A stretch of 64,000 nt of DNA, taken from assembly GCA_965247435.1 (NCBI GenBank), contig OZ252019.1:2790001-2854000 (forward strand), read 5' to 3'. Positions 25,131 to 32,932 of this stretch are shown here, in pieces; position 1 is the stretch's first letter, and each line of letters starts with the position of its first letter. The translations under genes and the position numbers were made by a program. The stretch comes from Ilyomonas sp965247435 (GTDB taxonomy: Bacteria; Bacteroidota; Bacteroidia; Chitinophagales; Chitinophagaceae). Below the pieces are notes generated by a model. It searched no databases. It saw only the letters and a program-made list of their open reading frames with translations, and was not told the origin of the DNA.

Positions 25131-25805
25131 ATGCCGAAATATAGCCTTTTAATAATAGCTTTTGCTGCCTCAACATTTTCATTCGGGCAGTGTAAAACCT
25201 ATAAGATAGGAGTAAAAGGTGATACCCTCAACTGTACCGACAATGCAGATAAGAAGCAGGGAAAATGGGTAGTGCAAATGCCACCCCTCCGGGGCGAACC
25301 AGGTTACGAAGAAGAAGGCATTTTTAAGAATAACAAAAAGGAAGGGTACTGGCGCAGGTACAGCCTGCAAGGCGATATTTTAGCGATTGAAAACTACAAA
25401 TACGGTTATAAAAACGGCATCTCTCAATACTTTGGCCTCCAAGGCATCGTACGCGAAGAAAGCTGGCGGGCGGTTAATCCCGATCACCCGTACGATACGA
25501 TAAAAGTGTTCGATGTAAATAACCAGGATAAATACGACCTGCGCGAGGTAAAAGTGGAAGGCACCGCTTATAAACAAGGTACCTGGAAGTATTACGACCC
25601 GCAAACCGGTTTAATAACCAAGACGGAAGAGTATGCATTTGATAAAGTTGTTGACCCTTTTACCGGCCGTAATGTGCAGGCAGTAATAGCTGACAGCGCT
25701 GCAATTGCTAAAAAGAAAATGGACAAGCCCGATGCCGTAAAAGAATATGAAAAGAAGAATGCGAAGAAGAAAATAAAAGTGCGCGACGGCGCGACGGGGT
25801 ATTAA
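25131..25805 (+). CDS. Secreted MORN-repeat-like protein
   Basis: 224 residues with a signal peptide (MPKYSLLIIAFAASTFSFGQ). Residues ~60-95 contain MORN-like units (EEGIFKNNKKEGYWRRYS; ENYKYGYKNGISQYF), and later a QGTWKYYDPQTG unit. Such YwqK/MORN repeats form beta hairpins; in Bacteroidota they are common in periplasmic proteins of unknown role. The last 30 residues are Lys-rich. A palindromic repeat copy follows the stop by 14 bp and separates this gene from the converging M1 peptidase gene. Confidence 0.7.
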   Translation: MPKYSLLIIAFAASTFSFGQCKTYKIGVKGDTLNCTDNADKKQGKWVVQMPPLRGEPGYEEEGIFKNNKKEGYWRRYSLQGDILAIENYKYGYKNGISQYFGLQGIVREESWRAVNPDHPYDTIKVFDVNNQDKYDLREVKVEGTAYKQGTWKYYDPQTGLITKTEEYAFDKVVDPFTGRNVQAVIADSAAIAKKKMDKPDAVKEYEKKNAKKKIKVRDGATGY

Positions 25806-25819
25806 AAGGATAAAAGCAG

Positions 25820-25852
25820 AACGCTGACAGGGTTAAGAACCCTGTCAGCGTT
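25820..25852. repeat. 33-bp REP-like palindrome, copy E
   Basis: Perfect 15-bp arms with spacer aag, then a T run (ttttt) on the plus strand. It lies between two convergent genes and probably also works as their terminator. Confidence 0.9.
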
Positions 25853-25857
25853 TTTGT

Positions 25858-28224
25858 TTATTTATTGCCGCTGTGCTGCATTGGGTTTACCCCTTCGCTT
25901 TGCCCACGGGCTGCGCGTAATTTCTCTTTATACACCGCAAATTTACCTGGCACCGGTACACTTGGCCAGCTATTGTTGCCCAGGTCGGTATCGGCAGTCT
26001 CCCGCAACGGGTCCAAATTGATGGCTGCTACAGGCTTATTCGTTAGAAACACCTTATTAAAGTGCCGTTCGTCCTTCCGCCATACCTGCGCCGGAATGCG
26101 TATTGTATCTCTTGCTCCGTCTGCATACACAAACTCTACAATCACGGGCATTACCAGTCCGCCCTTATTGGTAAATGAAAGCTGGTACAGGTATTTGCCC
26201 GCATAGCTTTGCGTTACGCTATCGCTCAGCACTTCATATACCGCCGGGGCTTTCCGGTATTTATATACCGAATCGTACGCTACTATGCCGCGGTCGTAGC
26301 GCCAGTAAAAGTCCTGCAGGCTTGTATCTGCATCCGTCAAAAAATGCACCGATGTATCCTGCCGGTTGCGTATTTTATTAATGTCTTCAAAGGCATTAAG
26401 GGCAGGCTTGTCCAGTGTGGTATCGCGCGCAAATTTTGTTGGCACTACCGTCAGGTTAGCATCATATTGCACGGCTTTTACGCTGTCCAGCGAAATATCA
26501 CAGGGCTCGGTGCCGTAAAACCAGCCCCGCCAAAACCAGTCGAGGTCTTCCGCACTTGCATCTTCCATCGTTCTAAAGAAGTCGGCCGGCTCCGGGTGCT
26601 TAAAGGCCCAGCGCTGCGCATAGGTTTTAAAAGCATAGTCAAATAACTGGCGGCCCATAATGGTTTCCCGCAAAATGTTCAATCCGGTGGCCGGCTTGCC
26701 GTATGCGTTATTGCCAAACTGGTTGATGTTTTCGCTGTTCGTCATAATCGGCTCCAGCTGGTCTTTCGGCAGCTTCATATAATCGGCTATCTGGAAGGCC
26801 GGGCCGCGTTTGCTCGGGTATTTATTATCGTACAATTCTTCCGTAAGGTATTGGCAAAAAGAGTTCAGGCCTTCATCCATCCATGTCCACTGGCGCTCAT
26901 CGCTGTTTACGATCATCGGGAAGAAGTTGTGCCCTACTTCGTGAATGATGACGCCGATCGTGCCATTCTTAGTTGCTTCCGAGTACGTGCCATCGTCGTT
27001 GGTACGGCCGTAGTTAAAGCAGATCATCGGGTACTCCATGCCATTGGCAGCCTCCACGCTTTGCGCTACGGGGTACGGATACGGGATGGTGAAATGCGAA
27101 TAGGTGCGCACCGTATGCGCTACCAGTTTAGTGGAAAACTTACTGTACAACCCGTATGCTTCTTTGCCATAAAAGCTCATGCACATAATCTTTTTACCTT
27201 CTACATAGGTGGGCATGGCATCCCAGATGAATTTGCGCGAAGACGTCCAGGCAAAATCGCGCACCATACTGGCGGCAAATATCCACGTCTTTGTTGCGGT
27301 GCTCTTACTCTTCTCCGCCGCCTTCGCTTCGTCCAGCGTAAATACCTGCAGGGGCGAAGTGACCGATCCGGCCTTTTGCCAGCGGGCATAGTGTGTGGCA
27401 TCCAGCACCTGCGCATAATTCTGGCACTGGCCGGTAGCACCCACTACATGGTCGGCCGGCACCGTCATTTGTACTTTAAAGTTGCCAAACGTAAGTGCAA
27501 ATTCGCCCCGGCCGGTAAACTGGTGGTTTTGCCAGCCCTGGAAATCGCTATAGACGCACAGCCGCGGGTACCATTGCGACATAGTAAATAAGTAGTTGCC
27601 ATCACCGGGAAAATACTCATACCCGCCACGGCCACCCTCGCGCATGCGGTCGCTTATTTTGTAGTGCCAGTCTATGTGAAAAGCTATCCGGTGGCCCGGC
27701 TTCAGTGTATCCGGCACTTCAATGCGCATCATGGTTTTGTTGATGAAGTATTTCATCGGCCTGCCTCCTGCATCGGTCAGCTTTGTTATTTTATCGCCAA
27801 AGCCATTATCGCCCTGTAGCTGTAGCAGTTTATCCATCGTGTTTTTATCAATGGCATCCGTTAAGGTAGCGGCATCCTGGTAGTTGGCATTGCTGATGCT
27901 GCTATGCTCGTTCTCGTCTAATTGCAGCCACAGGTAAGTAAGCGCATCGGGCGAGTTGTTGTAGTAGGTGATGGTTTCACTACCTGTAAGCAGGAGCTTG
28001 TTTTCGTCCAGGGCGCACTTTATGTCGTAGTCGGCACGCTGCTGCCAGTAGGCCGGGCCCGGCGCGCCGCTGGCCGTGCGGTAGCCATTAGGGGTAGGTA
28101 AAATAGTTCCTAACTGCTCAAACCGGTTGCCGTGGTTGCTTGCCGGGTTGTTTTTAATATCCTGCGCCTGCACAGCGATTGCAAAAAGCAGCAACGCGAA
28201 AAAGAATAAAACAGACTTCATCAT
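25858..28224 (-). CDS. M1 family metallopeptidase, exported
   Basis: 788 residues with a signal peptide (MMKSVLFFFALLLFAIAVQAQ). The zinc-binding motif is HEVGH followed 18 residues later by the Glu in WMDEGLNSF; the substrate-side exopeptidase motif is NGMEYP. After about residue 560 comes a C-terminal part with beta-sandwich character. It removes N-terminal residues from peptides in the periplasm or outside. Its ATG overlaps the stop codon of the upstream hupE-like gene by one base (taatg), so the two are translationally coupled. A second M1 gene lies at 51781. Confidence 0.93.
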   Translation of the reverse strand: MMKSVLFFFALLLFAIAVQAQDIKNNPASNHGNRFEQLGTILPTPNGYRTASGAPGPAYWQQRADYDIKCALDENKLLLTGSETITYYNNSPDALTYLWLQLDENEHSSISNANYQDAATLTDAIDKNTMDKLLQLQGDNGFGDKITKLTDAGGRPMKYFINKTMMRIEVPDTLKPGHRIAFHIDWHYKISDRMREGGRGGYEYFPGDGNYLFTMSQWYPRLCVYSDFQGWQNHQFTGRGEFALTFGNFKVQMTVPADHVVGATGQCQNYAQVLDATHYARWQKAGSVTSPLQVFTLDEAKAAEKSKSTATKTWIFAASMVRDFAWTSSRKFIWDAMPTYVEGKKIMCMSFYGKEAYGLYSKFSTKLVAHTVRTYSHFTIPYPYPVAQSVEAANGMEYPMICFNYGRTNDDGTYSEATKNGTIGVIIHEVGHNFFPMIVNSDERQWTWMDEGLNSFCQYLTEELYDNKYPSKRGPAFQIADYMKLPKDQLEPIMTNSENINQFGNNAYGKPATGLNILRETIMGRQLFDYAFKTYAQRWAFKHPEPADFFRTMEDASAEDLDWFWRGWFYGTEPCDISLDSVKAVQYDANLTVVPTKFARDTTLDKPALNAFEDINKIRNRQDTSVHFLTDADTSLQDFYWRYDRGIVAYDSVYKYRKAPAVYEVLSDSVTQSYAGKYLYQLSFTNKGGLVMPVIVEFVYADGARDTIRIPAQVWRKDERHFNKVFLTNKPVAAINLDPLRETADTDLGNNSWPSVPVPGKFAVYKEKLRAARGQSEGVNPMQHSGNK

Positions 28225-28814
28225 TACAATTTTAAAAGAAGAAAACGTTGTACCATCATTTCGGCAGACAGCGCAGCAATAGCGCCGCTGATAAACAAAA
28301 TATACCCGCGCCGGCTAATAGCCAGGCGGGACACGAAAATATAAGAAACAGCTAATAATAAAGCAACAATAACGAGTTGCCCAACCTCCAAGCCAAGGTT
28401 AAACGCCAAAAGCTGTACCACGATGCGCTGGTCTTTGCCCAGCATGCTCCTGAGCAAACTGCTGAAGCCCAGCCCATGTACCAACCCGAAAAAGAGTGCG
28501 AAAAAGTAGATGGTTGGGTACCTGCGCTGTTGCTGCAGCGGCCTTGCAAAAACATTGCTGAATGCGGTAATAAAAATAGTAACGGCAATAAAGAATTCGG
28601 TCCACCGCACCGGGAGAAGGATGAAGTTGAAGGTACTTAGTGCCAGTGTAAGGGAATGGCCGATGGTGAACGCCGTGATGAGCACCAGCAGTTGCTTCCA
28701 GTCGTGGTACAGATATCGCAGGCAAAGCGCCGCGATGAATAAAATATGGTCGAGGCCATTGAAATCGGTGATGTGCTGTACGCCCGTGGTGAAGAATATA
28801 TAAAACTCATTCAT
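28224..28814 (-). CDS. HupE/UreJ-like membrane protein
   Basis: 196 residues, six predicted hydrophobic helices. The N-terminal FNGLDHILFIAALCL and the following ITAFTIGHSLTLALSTF carry the conserved His residues (HD/GHS) of the HupE/UreJ_2 family, which resembles nickel/cobalt permeases. A third conserved segment is FGLVHGLGFSSLL. Metal uptake is plausible but not shown, because the family also occurs next to peptidase genes. First gene of a two-gene unit with the M1 peptidase. Confidence 0.85.
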   Translation of the reverse strand: MNEFYIFFTTGVQHITDFNGLDHILFIAALCLRYLYHDWKQLLVLITAFTIGHSLTLALSTFNFILLPVRWTEFFIAVTIFITAFSNVFARPLQQQRRYPTIYFFALFFGLVHGLGFSSLLRSMLGKDQRIVVQLLAFNLGLEVGQLVIVALLLAVSYIFVSRLAISRRGYILFISGAIAALSAEMMVQRFLLLKL

Positions 28815-28915
28815 AAGCCTTGCCCCAACGGTGCGAATATACGGAAGCGGTAGGGTATTACTTATTGTTAATGGTTAATTGAATATTTCTTTCTATGGTA
28901 TTACGAGACAGAAGC

Positions 28916-29004
28916 AACAGGGTTAAATGTTAATGATTAGCTGACTGCCGGAGGCAACAGCAGCCTGACAGCATCAACCGGTTCCGTTAACAATTAACCC
29001 TGTT
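28916..29004. repeat. Inverted repeat between hupE-like gene and the 29021 gene
   Basis: 11-bp perfect arms (aacagggttaa at 28916-28926, ttaaccctgtt at 28994-29004) around a 67-bp centre. The gggttaa core resembles the end of the 33-bp palindromes but is not a copy. It may help terminate transcription of the 29021 gene. Confidence 0.4.
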
Positions 29005-29020
29005 CCATTAACCATATTGC

Positions 29021-30085
29021 TTACGCAATCTTCATATCCTCGCCGGCGGGGACTGTTTCTGCCGTTTCTGCTTTCGCAGCTACTACCGGTGCTGCCTTTT
29101 TTGCTTTCTTTTCTTTCTTAAGCCCGCTTACCTGCACATTGTATGCCGCGCCGTTTACGGTGCTGCTGTTGGCAATCATTAAAAAGGTGCTGCCCAAAGT
29201 GCCCAATTTTGCAGCCTTTATTATTTTAGTATCGCCCGGCGCTACCACTACAGCCGTGGCAGGCGCGGCGCCACCGGCTACAGCGCCCAGCCATACCGCT
29301 ATGCCGGCATTGGTGCCTGTATTGCGAATGGTAACCACTGCGCCGGTGGTAAGCGTATGGTTCAGCAGCTCTTCGCTGCCGCCTGCGGCCAGCGTACCTT
29401 CTTTGGTTACCTGCCTTGCACGAGCAGCCGCATATAGCAGGTGCAGGGGAAATTTGCTGAGGCAAAACGCTTCCTGGCCGGGGTACTCCGCACCGGCCAG
29501 GTGCATGGCGGTGGTAAGCTGCAGTTGCAGCGTAGTATAGGCCTGGGTGCGGCGTATGCGGTCGTTGTTTACGGTGGTTATCTGGTTTTTCTGCTGGTGG
29601 GCCAGTTGCGCAAACGTGGGAGCAAAGGCCTTTAGCGCGGCCGCCAGTGTGGGAGGCAGTTGGGCGGTATATTTATTAGCCGCGCTCAGCAACCTCGCCA
29701 GCAGCACCGGCATGCGCCCCAGCGTAGCCCTTGTATATTCGCTTACATTGTGCGGGTAGAAAGCTTTATAGCCTGCGCTGCCATAGCCGCCAAGGGTAGC
29801 GGCAATGTTTACCTCCTGCTCCTTCATAAAAACGCCGAGCGCCTTTATAAAGTCCCTGACGGCCGAGGTGCTTTCTTTCTGGTCGGTAAGGTTTATATCT
29901 ACGGCGCTCATCTCGGTATAGAGCGCATCGGCGCTGGCCGTAAGTTTTGCAATAATGGCATCGAAAAAGCTGTTGCCAAGGGCGGTAAGCGCTGCTATTA
30001 CAAAGCGCGTAAAGGTGAGCATACGCATGGGCGTAATACTGTCTGAAGAAAACAAATTGGAGAAAAAGCCTTTCCTGTGTATCAT
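29021..30085 (-). CDS. Protein of unknown function with Lys/Ala-rich tail
   Basis: 354 residues, GC-richer than its neighbours. There is no signal peptide. The first ~230 residues are helical (FTRFVIAALTALGNSFFDAI; LLARLLSAANKYTAQLPPTL). A small beta domain follows at about 235-320 (AVVTIRNTGTNAGIAVWLG, FLMIANSSTVNGAAYNVQVS), and the tail GLKKEKKAKKAAPVVAAKAE is low-complexity and basic. The family is not recognised. It stands alone between hupE-like and the tandem repeat region. Confidence 0.6.
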   Translation of the reverse strand: MIHRKGFFSNLFSSDSITPMRMLTFTRFVIAALTALGNSFFDAIIAKLTASADALYTEMSAVDINLTDQKESTSAVRDFIKALGVFMKEQEVNIAATLGGYGSAGYKAFYPHNVSEYTRATLGRMPVLLARLLSAANKYTAQLPPTLAAALKAFAPTFAQLAHQQKNQITTVNNDRIRRTQAYTTLQLQLTTAMHLAGAEYPGQEAFCLSKFPLHLLYAAARARQVTKEGTLAAGGSEELLNHTLTTGAVVTIRNTGTNAGIAVWLGAVAGGAAPATAVVVAPGDTKIIKAAKLGTLGSTFLMIANSSTVNGAAYNVQVSGLKKEKKAKKAAPVVAAKAETAETVPAGEDMKIA

Positions 30086-30669
30086 GTTGATATCGGATTT
30101 AAGAGATTAAAATAAATTGTTTATTGATAAGCATGTTATTGCTTCCATAAGAAATGAATTAAATGGTCTGGTATGCATCCTGTGCGTTACGGGTATATGT
30201 TTAAGCGCCTCCGGCACCTACCCGTAACGTTACGGGTAGGGGGTAAACTTCCTCAAACATATACCCGCAGCGTTACGGCTATAGGGTAAAGCTCCTCCGG
30301 CATGCATCCTGTGCGTTACGGGTATATAGCTGAGCTCCTCAGACATATAACCTGGGCGTTGCGGGTATATAGTAAAGCTTGTGGAATGCCTATCCGCGCT
30401 GGTACGGGTATGTGCCGGAGCAAATTTGGTGGCGGTGCGTGTGCGTGTGGATGCATGGTGATAGTTAGATTTTGATAAATGGATAATCTAAAATAATTAT
30501 TGTAATGCAATGGCAGCACTGGCCCTCCCGCATTTAATAAGCATTTAAGCCGGTGATGCTCGTTGCTGCTGTACTATTAAGAAGGGCTGAAAAGGTGTGA
30601 GGGATTTCCTGTAGTTGCTGGTGTTTTTCACCAGAACGGTTGGAAAGATTCGCTAAATCAATTACAGTT
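30086..30669. other. Gene-free region around the tandem tract
   Basis: Besides the tandem repeats, I see only a small hairpin near 30619 (ctggtg-ttttt-caccag), echoed as ggtg-ttctt-cacc near 32220 on the other side of the IS element. No gene is supported. Confidence 0.5.
30174..30419. repeat. Tandem tract of ~43-bp imperfect units with a 24-bp palindrome
   Basis: Six units starting near 30174, 30218, 30260, 30304, 30347 and 30388 share the core gcgttacgggtatat and, in most, ctcctcnggcat. Units 1 and 4 are identical over about 25 bp, suggesting a higher-order duplication of three units. The second unit opens with a perfect 24-bp palindrome (30217-30240) centred on taacgtta. The tract lies between the 29021 gene start and an IS4 element, with no gene inside. 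Confidence 0.75.
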
Positions 30670-32159
30670 AGGTGTCAGACACTTTTGAAGCTATTGTGTA
30701 CCCACATCTTTTTCCAGCGTAAAGCCATGATAGATGTTATAGAATTTTTTGAGTCCATGTATTAAAGTAGTGTAGCCGGCTTTTCTTTGCGATGCATACC
30801 CTTTCCATCCTCCTAGCCTTGCCAATATCCAAAATGCCCATGCCAGTTTGGTTTTATCAAATGGATTGGATAGCTTCTGCGTTTTGCCCTGCATCTTTTG
30901 ATTTATGTTTTCAAGACACTTTATTTCTGCTTCATCAAACATGGCAGCAGTACCCGGCATCTCTCCTTCCGGTGTATTATAGGCAATTGACATTTGAAAC
31001 AATTGGATAATCGTATCCAGGATCATAAGCGTAAACTTTCTTATTGCCCACCCGCTTTCCAGTTCACTTGCCTCAATGTCATAGCACTCCTTTTTTAATA
31101 CTTTAAATGCTTCTTCTATAAACCATCTGCAGCCGTACCATTGTATTACCTGGCATGCCTGCTCAAAACTTTCTACCGGCAGGGTGGTATATAAGCGCCA
31201 CAATACCGGTTGTTCACAACCGGCACTTACTTCTCTTGCTTCCACTACTGTTAGTGCCAGCGATGCCGCCGCAAGGGCAGCATTCTTTTTTTGCGGCTTG
31301 CTTAAAGCCACGCTTCCCGTTTTTACTTCTATTAACGCCTCCCTCTTTACAGCAGGCTTTCCTTTTTGCTGTGTGTTTATGATTGTTTGGTAGGAACCAA
31401 TGACAGGCTGTCTGTCTATATGATCCCAAAGCTTACTGCCATCTTCCAAAAGCCTGTTATGATTGCTGCGGATAAGTAAATAAAATTTACCATCCCGGCG
31501 GGCACCGGCAAACTGCTCATAAAAATCGCCTTCCCTGTCCTGCACAATAATAACAGACCGGGCTTCTTTCAAACTGTCATAAGTTGCTTCATTTGATTCA
31601 ATCCATATATTGGTTTGTTTTTTACAAACATCCATCCGCCGGTGTGCATAGGCGGACAGTTTTTCTTTTTGCCGTTCCCTTGACCATATAGCTACAGCAC
31701 TGTATCCATAAGGATAATAACTGCCGGCATCAATTACCAGCGATGGATGTATTTTAAAGCCAATTCCATCAAAATAATCATTAATAGGCCCTATGCTTTC
31801 ATCGTGCTTTATGCGCCTGCGGTGGCTGCTTAGATTTATTTCTGAACTATCCTGTATGGATAATACCACTTTATCCCTGCATAGCCTGCCGCACCGCTTT
31901 GTCATCTCATCAATTAAAACAGCTTCTGTCACCTTCTCATTTTTCAATAACCGGTAGTAACCTTTTTGCGCTGCACGACTTTCGGCAATGGATTGTATGC
32001 TGCTGCATCCTGCTCTAAACAAAGAACTTAGTAACTGCTCGCCCCTGCTCTCTAAACGCCGGTCGTTAAATAATGAATCATAACTTGCTTTGGCTATCAT
32101 ACTCCAAAACTACCTCTTAACTTGTGGGTACACAATAGCTTCAAAAGTGTCCCACACCT
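30670..32159 (-). mobile_element. IS4-family (IS50-like) insertion sequence
   Basis: 1490 bp bounded by 37-bp terminal inverted repeats at 30670-30706 and 32123-32159 with two mismatches (shared core gacacttttgaagctattg). The single gene inside is the transposase. I could not find a target duplication, so the exact ends may be a few bases off, or the flanks have changed since insertion. Confidence 0.88.
30691..32100 (-). CDS. IS4-family transposase
   Basis: 469 residues. The catalytic Asp residues are in LSIQDSSEINLSS and IIVQDREGDFYEQF. The YREK signature (Tyr-2-Arg-3-Glu-6-Lys) is in YGCRWFIEEAFKVLKK. This places it near IS50/Tn5-type transposases. N-terminal RLESRGEQLLSSL and AAQKGYYRLLKNEKV fit the DNA-binding part. 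The frame is complete. Confidence 0.94.
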   Translation of the reverse strand: MIAKASYDSLFNDRRLESRGEQLLSSLFRAGCSSIQSIAESRAAQKGYYRLLKNEKVTEAVLIDEMTKRCGRLCRDKVVLSIQDSSEINLSSHRRRIKHDESIGPINDYFDGIGFKIHPSLVIDAGSYYPYGYSAVAIWSRERQKEKLSAYAHRRMDVCKKQTNIWIESNEATYDSLKEARSVIIVQDREGDFYEQFAGARRDGKFYLLIRSNHNRLLEDGSKLWDHIDRQPVIGSYQTIINTQQKGKPAVKREALIEVKTGSVALSKPQKKNAALAAASLALTVVEAREVSAGCEQPVLWRLYTTLPVESFEQACQVIQWYGCRWFIEEAFKVLKKECYDIEASELESGWAIRKFTLMILDTIIQLFQMSIAYNTPEGEMPGTAAMFDEAEIKCLENINQKMQGKTQKLSNPFDKTKLAWAFWILARLGGWKGYASQRKAGYTTLIHGLKKFYNIYHGFTLEKDVGTQ

Positions 32160-32932
32160 GCGATTTTTTAGCTGATGAAATATAGAATTATACTTTTTAA
32201 CATTTCCTCCCTGCACCTGTGGTGTTCTTCACCAGCAGCATTACCTGTTGTTATCAGCCATCGTAGTGCGACAGGCAAGTTCATTCCAGCTTTTGCAGCA
32301 ACATGCTTCCCTCCCAAAAAGCTACGCTGAGCGGGTTGCGTTCCCCTACGGGGTACTTTCTGTCTTATGCATTCACTTCAAAGCGGGCAAGCACACAGGG
32401 ATGGTTATTGCGGAGCTCCTGCAGCATTATCTGTGCGGTATATTTCAGGAAGGAATGTTGCATAGCTGTTTGCAGATATGCACCCGCCATTTGCGGGATA
32501 AAGTACACATGGCTGTCCACCCCGCCAACGGCGGGGCAAAGCGGCAGATAGCAATGCGCTTAACCGCCACAGGAAAGAGAAGGCTGTTAGTAATTATAGC
32601 CTTACATTTATCCGGCTTTAGCAGGCGCTTACATTTTAGGATAGTGGCCGTAAAGAAATACGGATGAGCATGAAAAAGTATTGTATGAAAATAATACATT
32701 TATAGCGCAAGGAAAACAGGGATGCAACCGGAAATAAAGGCAACCGGTTGTTGGTGAAGAACATTATCAACGGCGGGAAAGAATAATAAATTGGGAATAC
32801 GCACCGTTACAAAATTTGTAGAGTGCCCAAATAATCGCTATCAGTGTAATGCAGATAGCAACGGTGGTTGTTCTAATAGTGATGCCTGCAAATAGAAAGT
32901 AATCAATTATTCAACTTTAAATATCAAATCTT
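32160..32932. other. Gene-free region between the IS element and the delta-60 gene
   Basis: The only long open frame (32248-32667, +) has a Cys/His-rich, non-globular translation and no recognisable start context; I regard it as chance. A short hairpin (ggtg-ttctt-cacc near 32220) and its inverse near 32753 are the only structures. The region may hold an eroded gene. Confidence 0.5.

Noticed and set aside
26851..27591. 246-codon frame antisense to the M1 peptidase
   Set aside because: Lies entirely inside the peptidase gene on the other strand and has an Arg/His-rich composition typical of a shadow frame.
28916..29004. Additional copy of the 33-bp palindrome
   Set aside because: Only the aacagggtt-like core is shared; arms and spacing differ, so it is listed as a separate inverted repeat.
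30174..30419. Tandem repeats as a CRISPR array
   Set aside because: Units are contiguous and imperfect with no unique spacers, and there are no cas genes in the window.
30670..32159. Target duplication of the IS4 element
   Set aside because: No matching direct repeat was found at either border by eye.
32248..32667. 139-codon open frame after the IS4 element
   Set aside because: Translation is Cys/His-rich without hydrophobic pattern, has no promoter or start context, and overlaps other open frames; probably chance.
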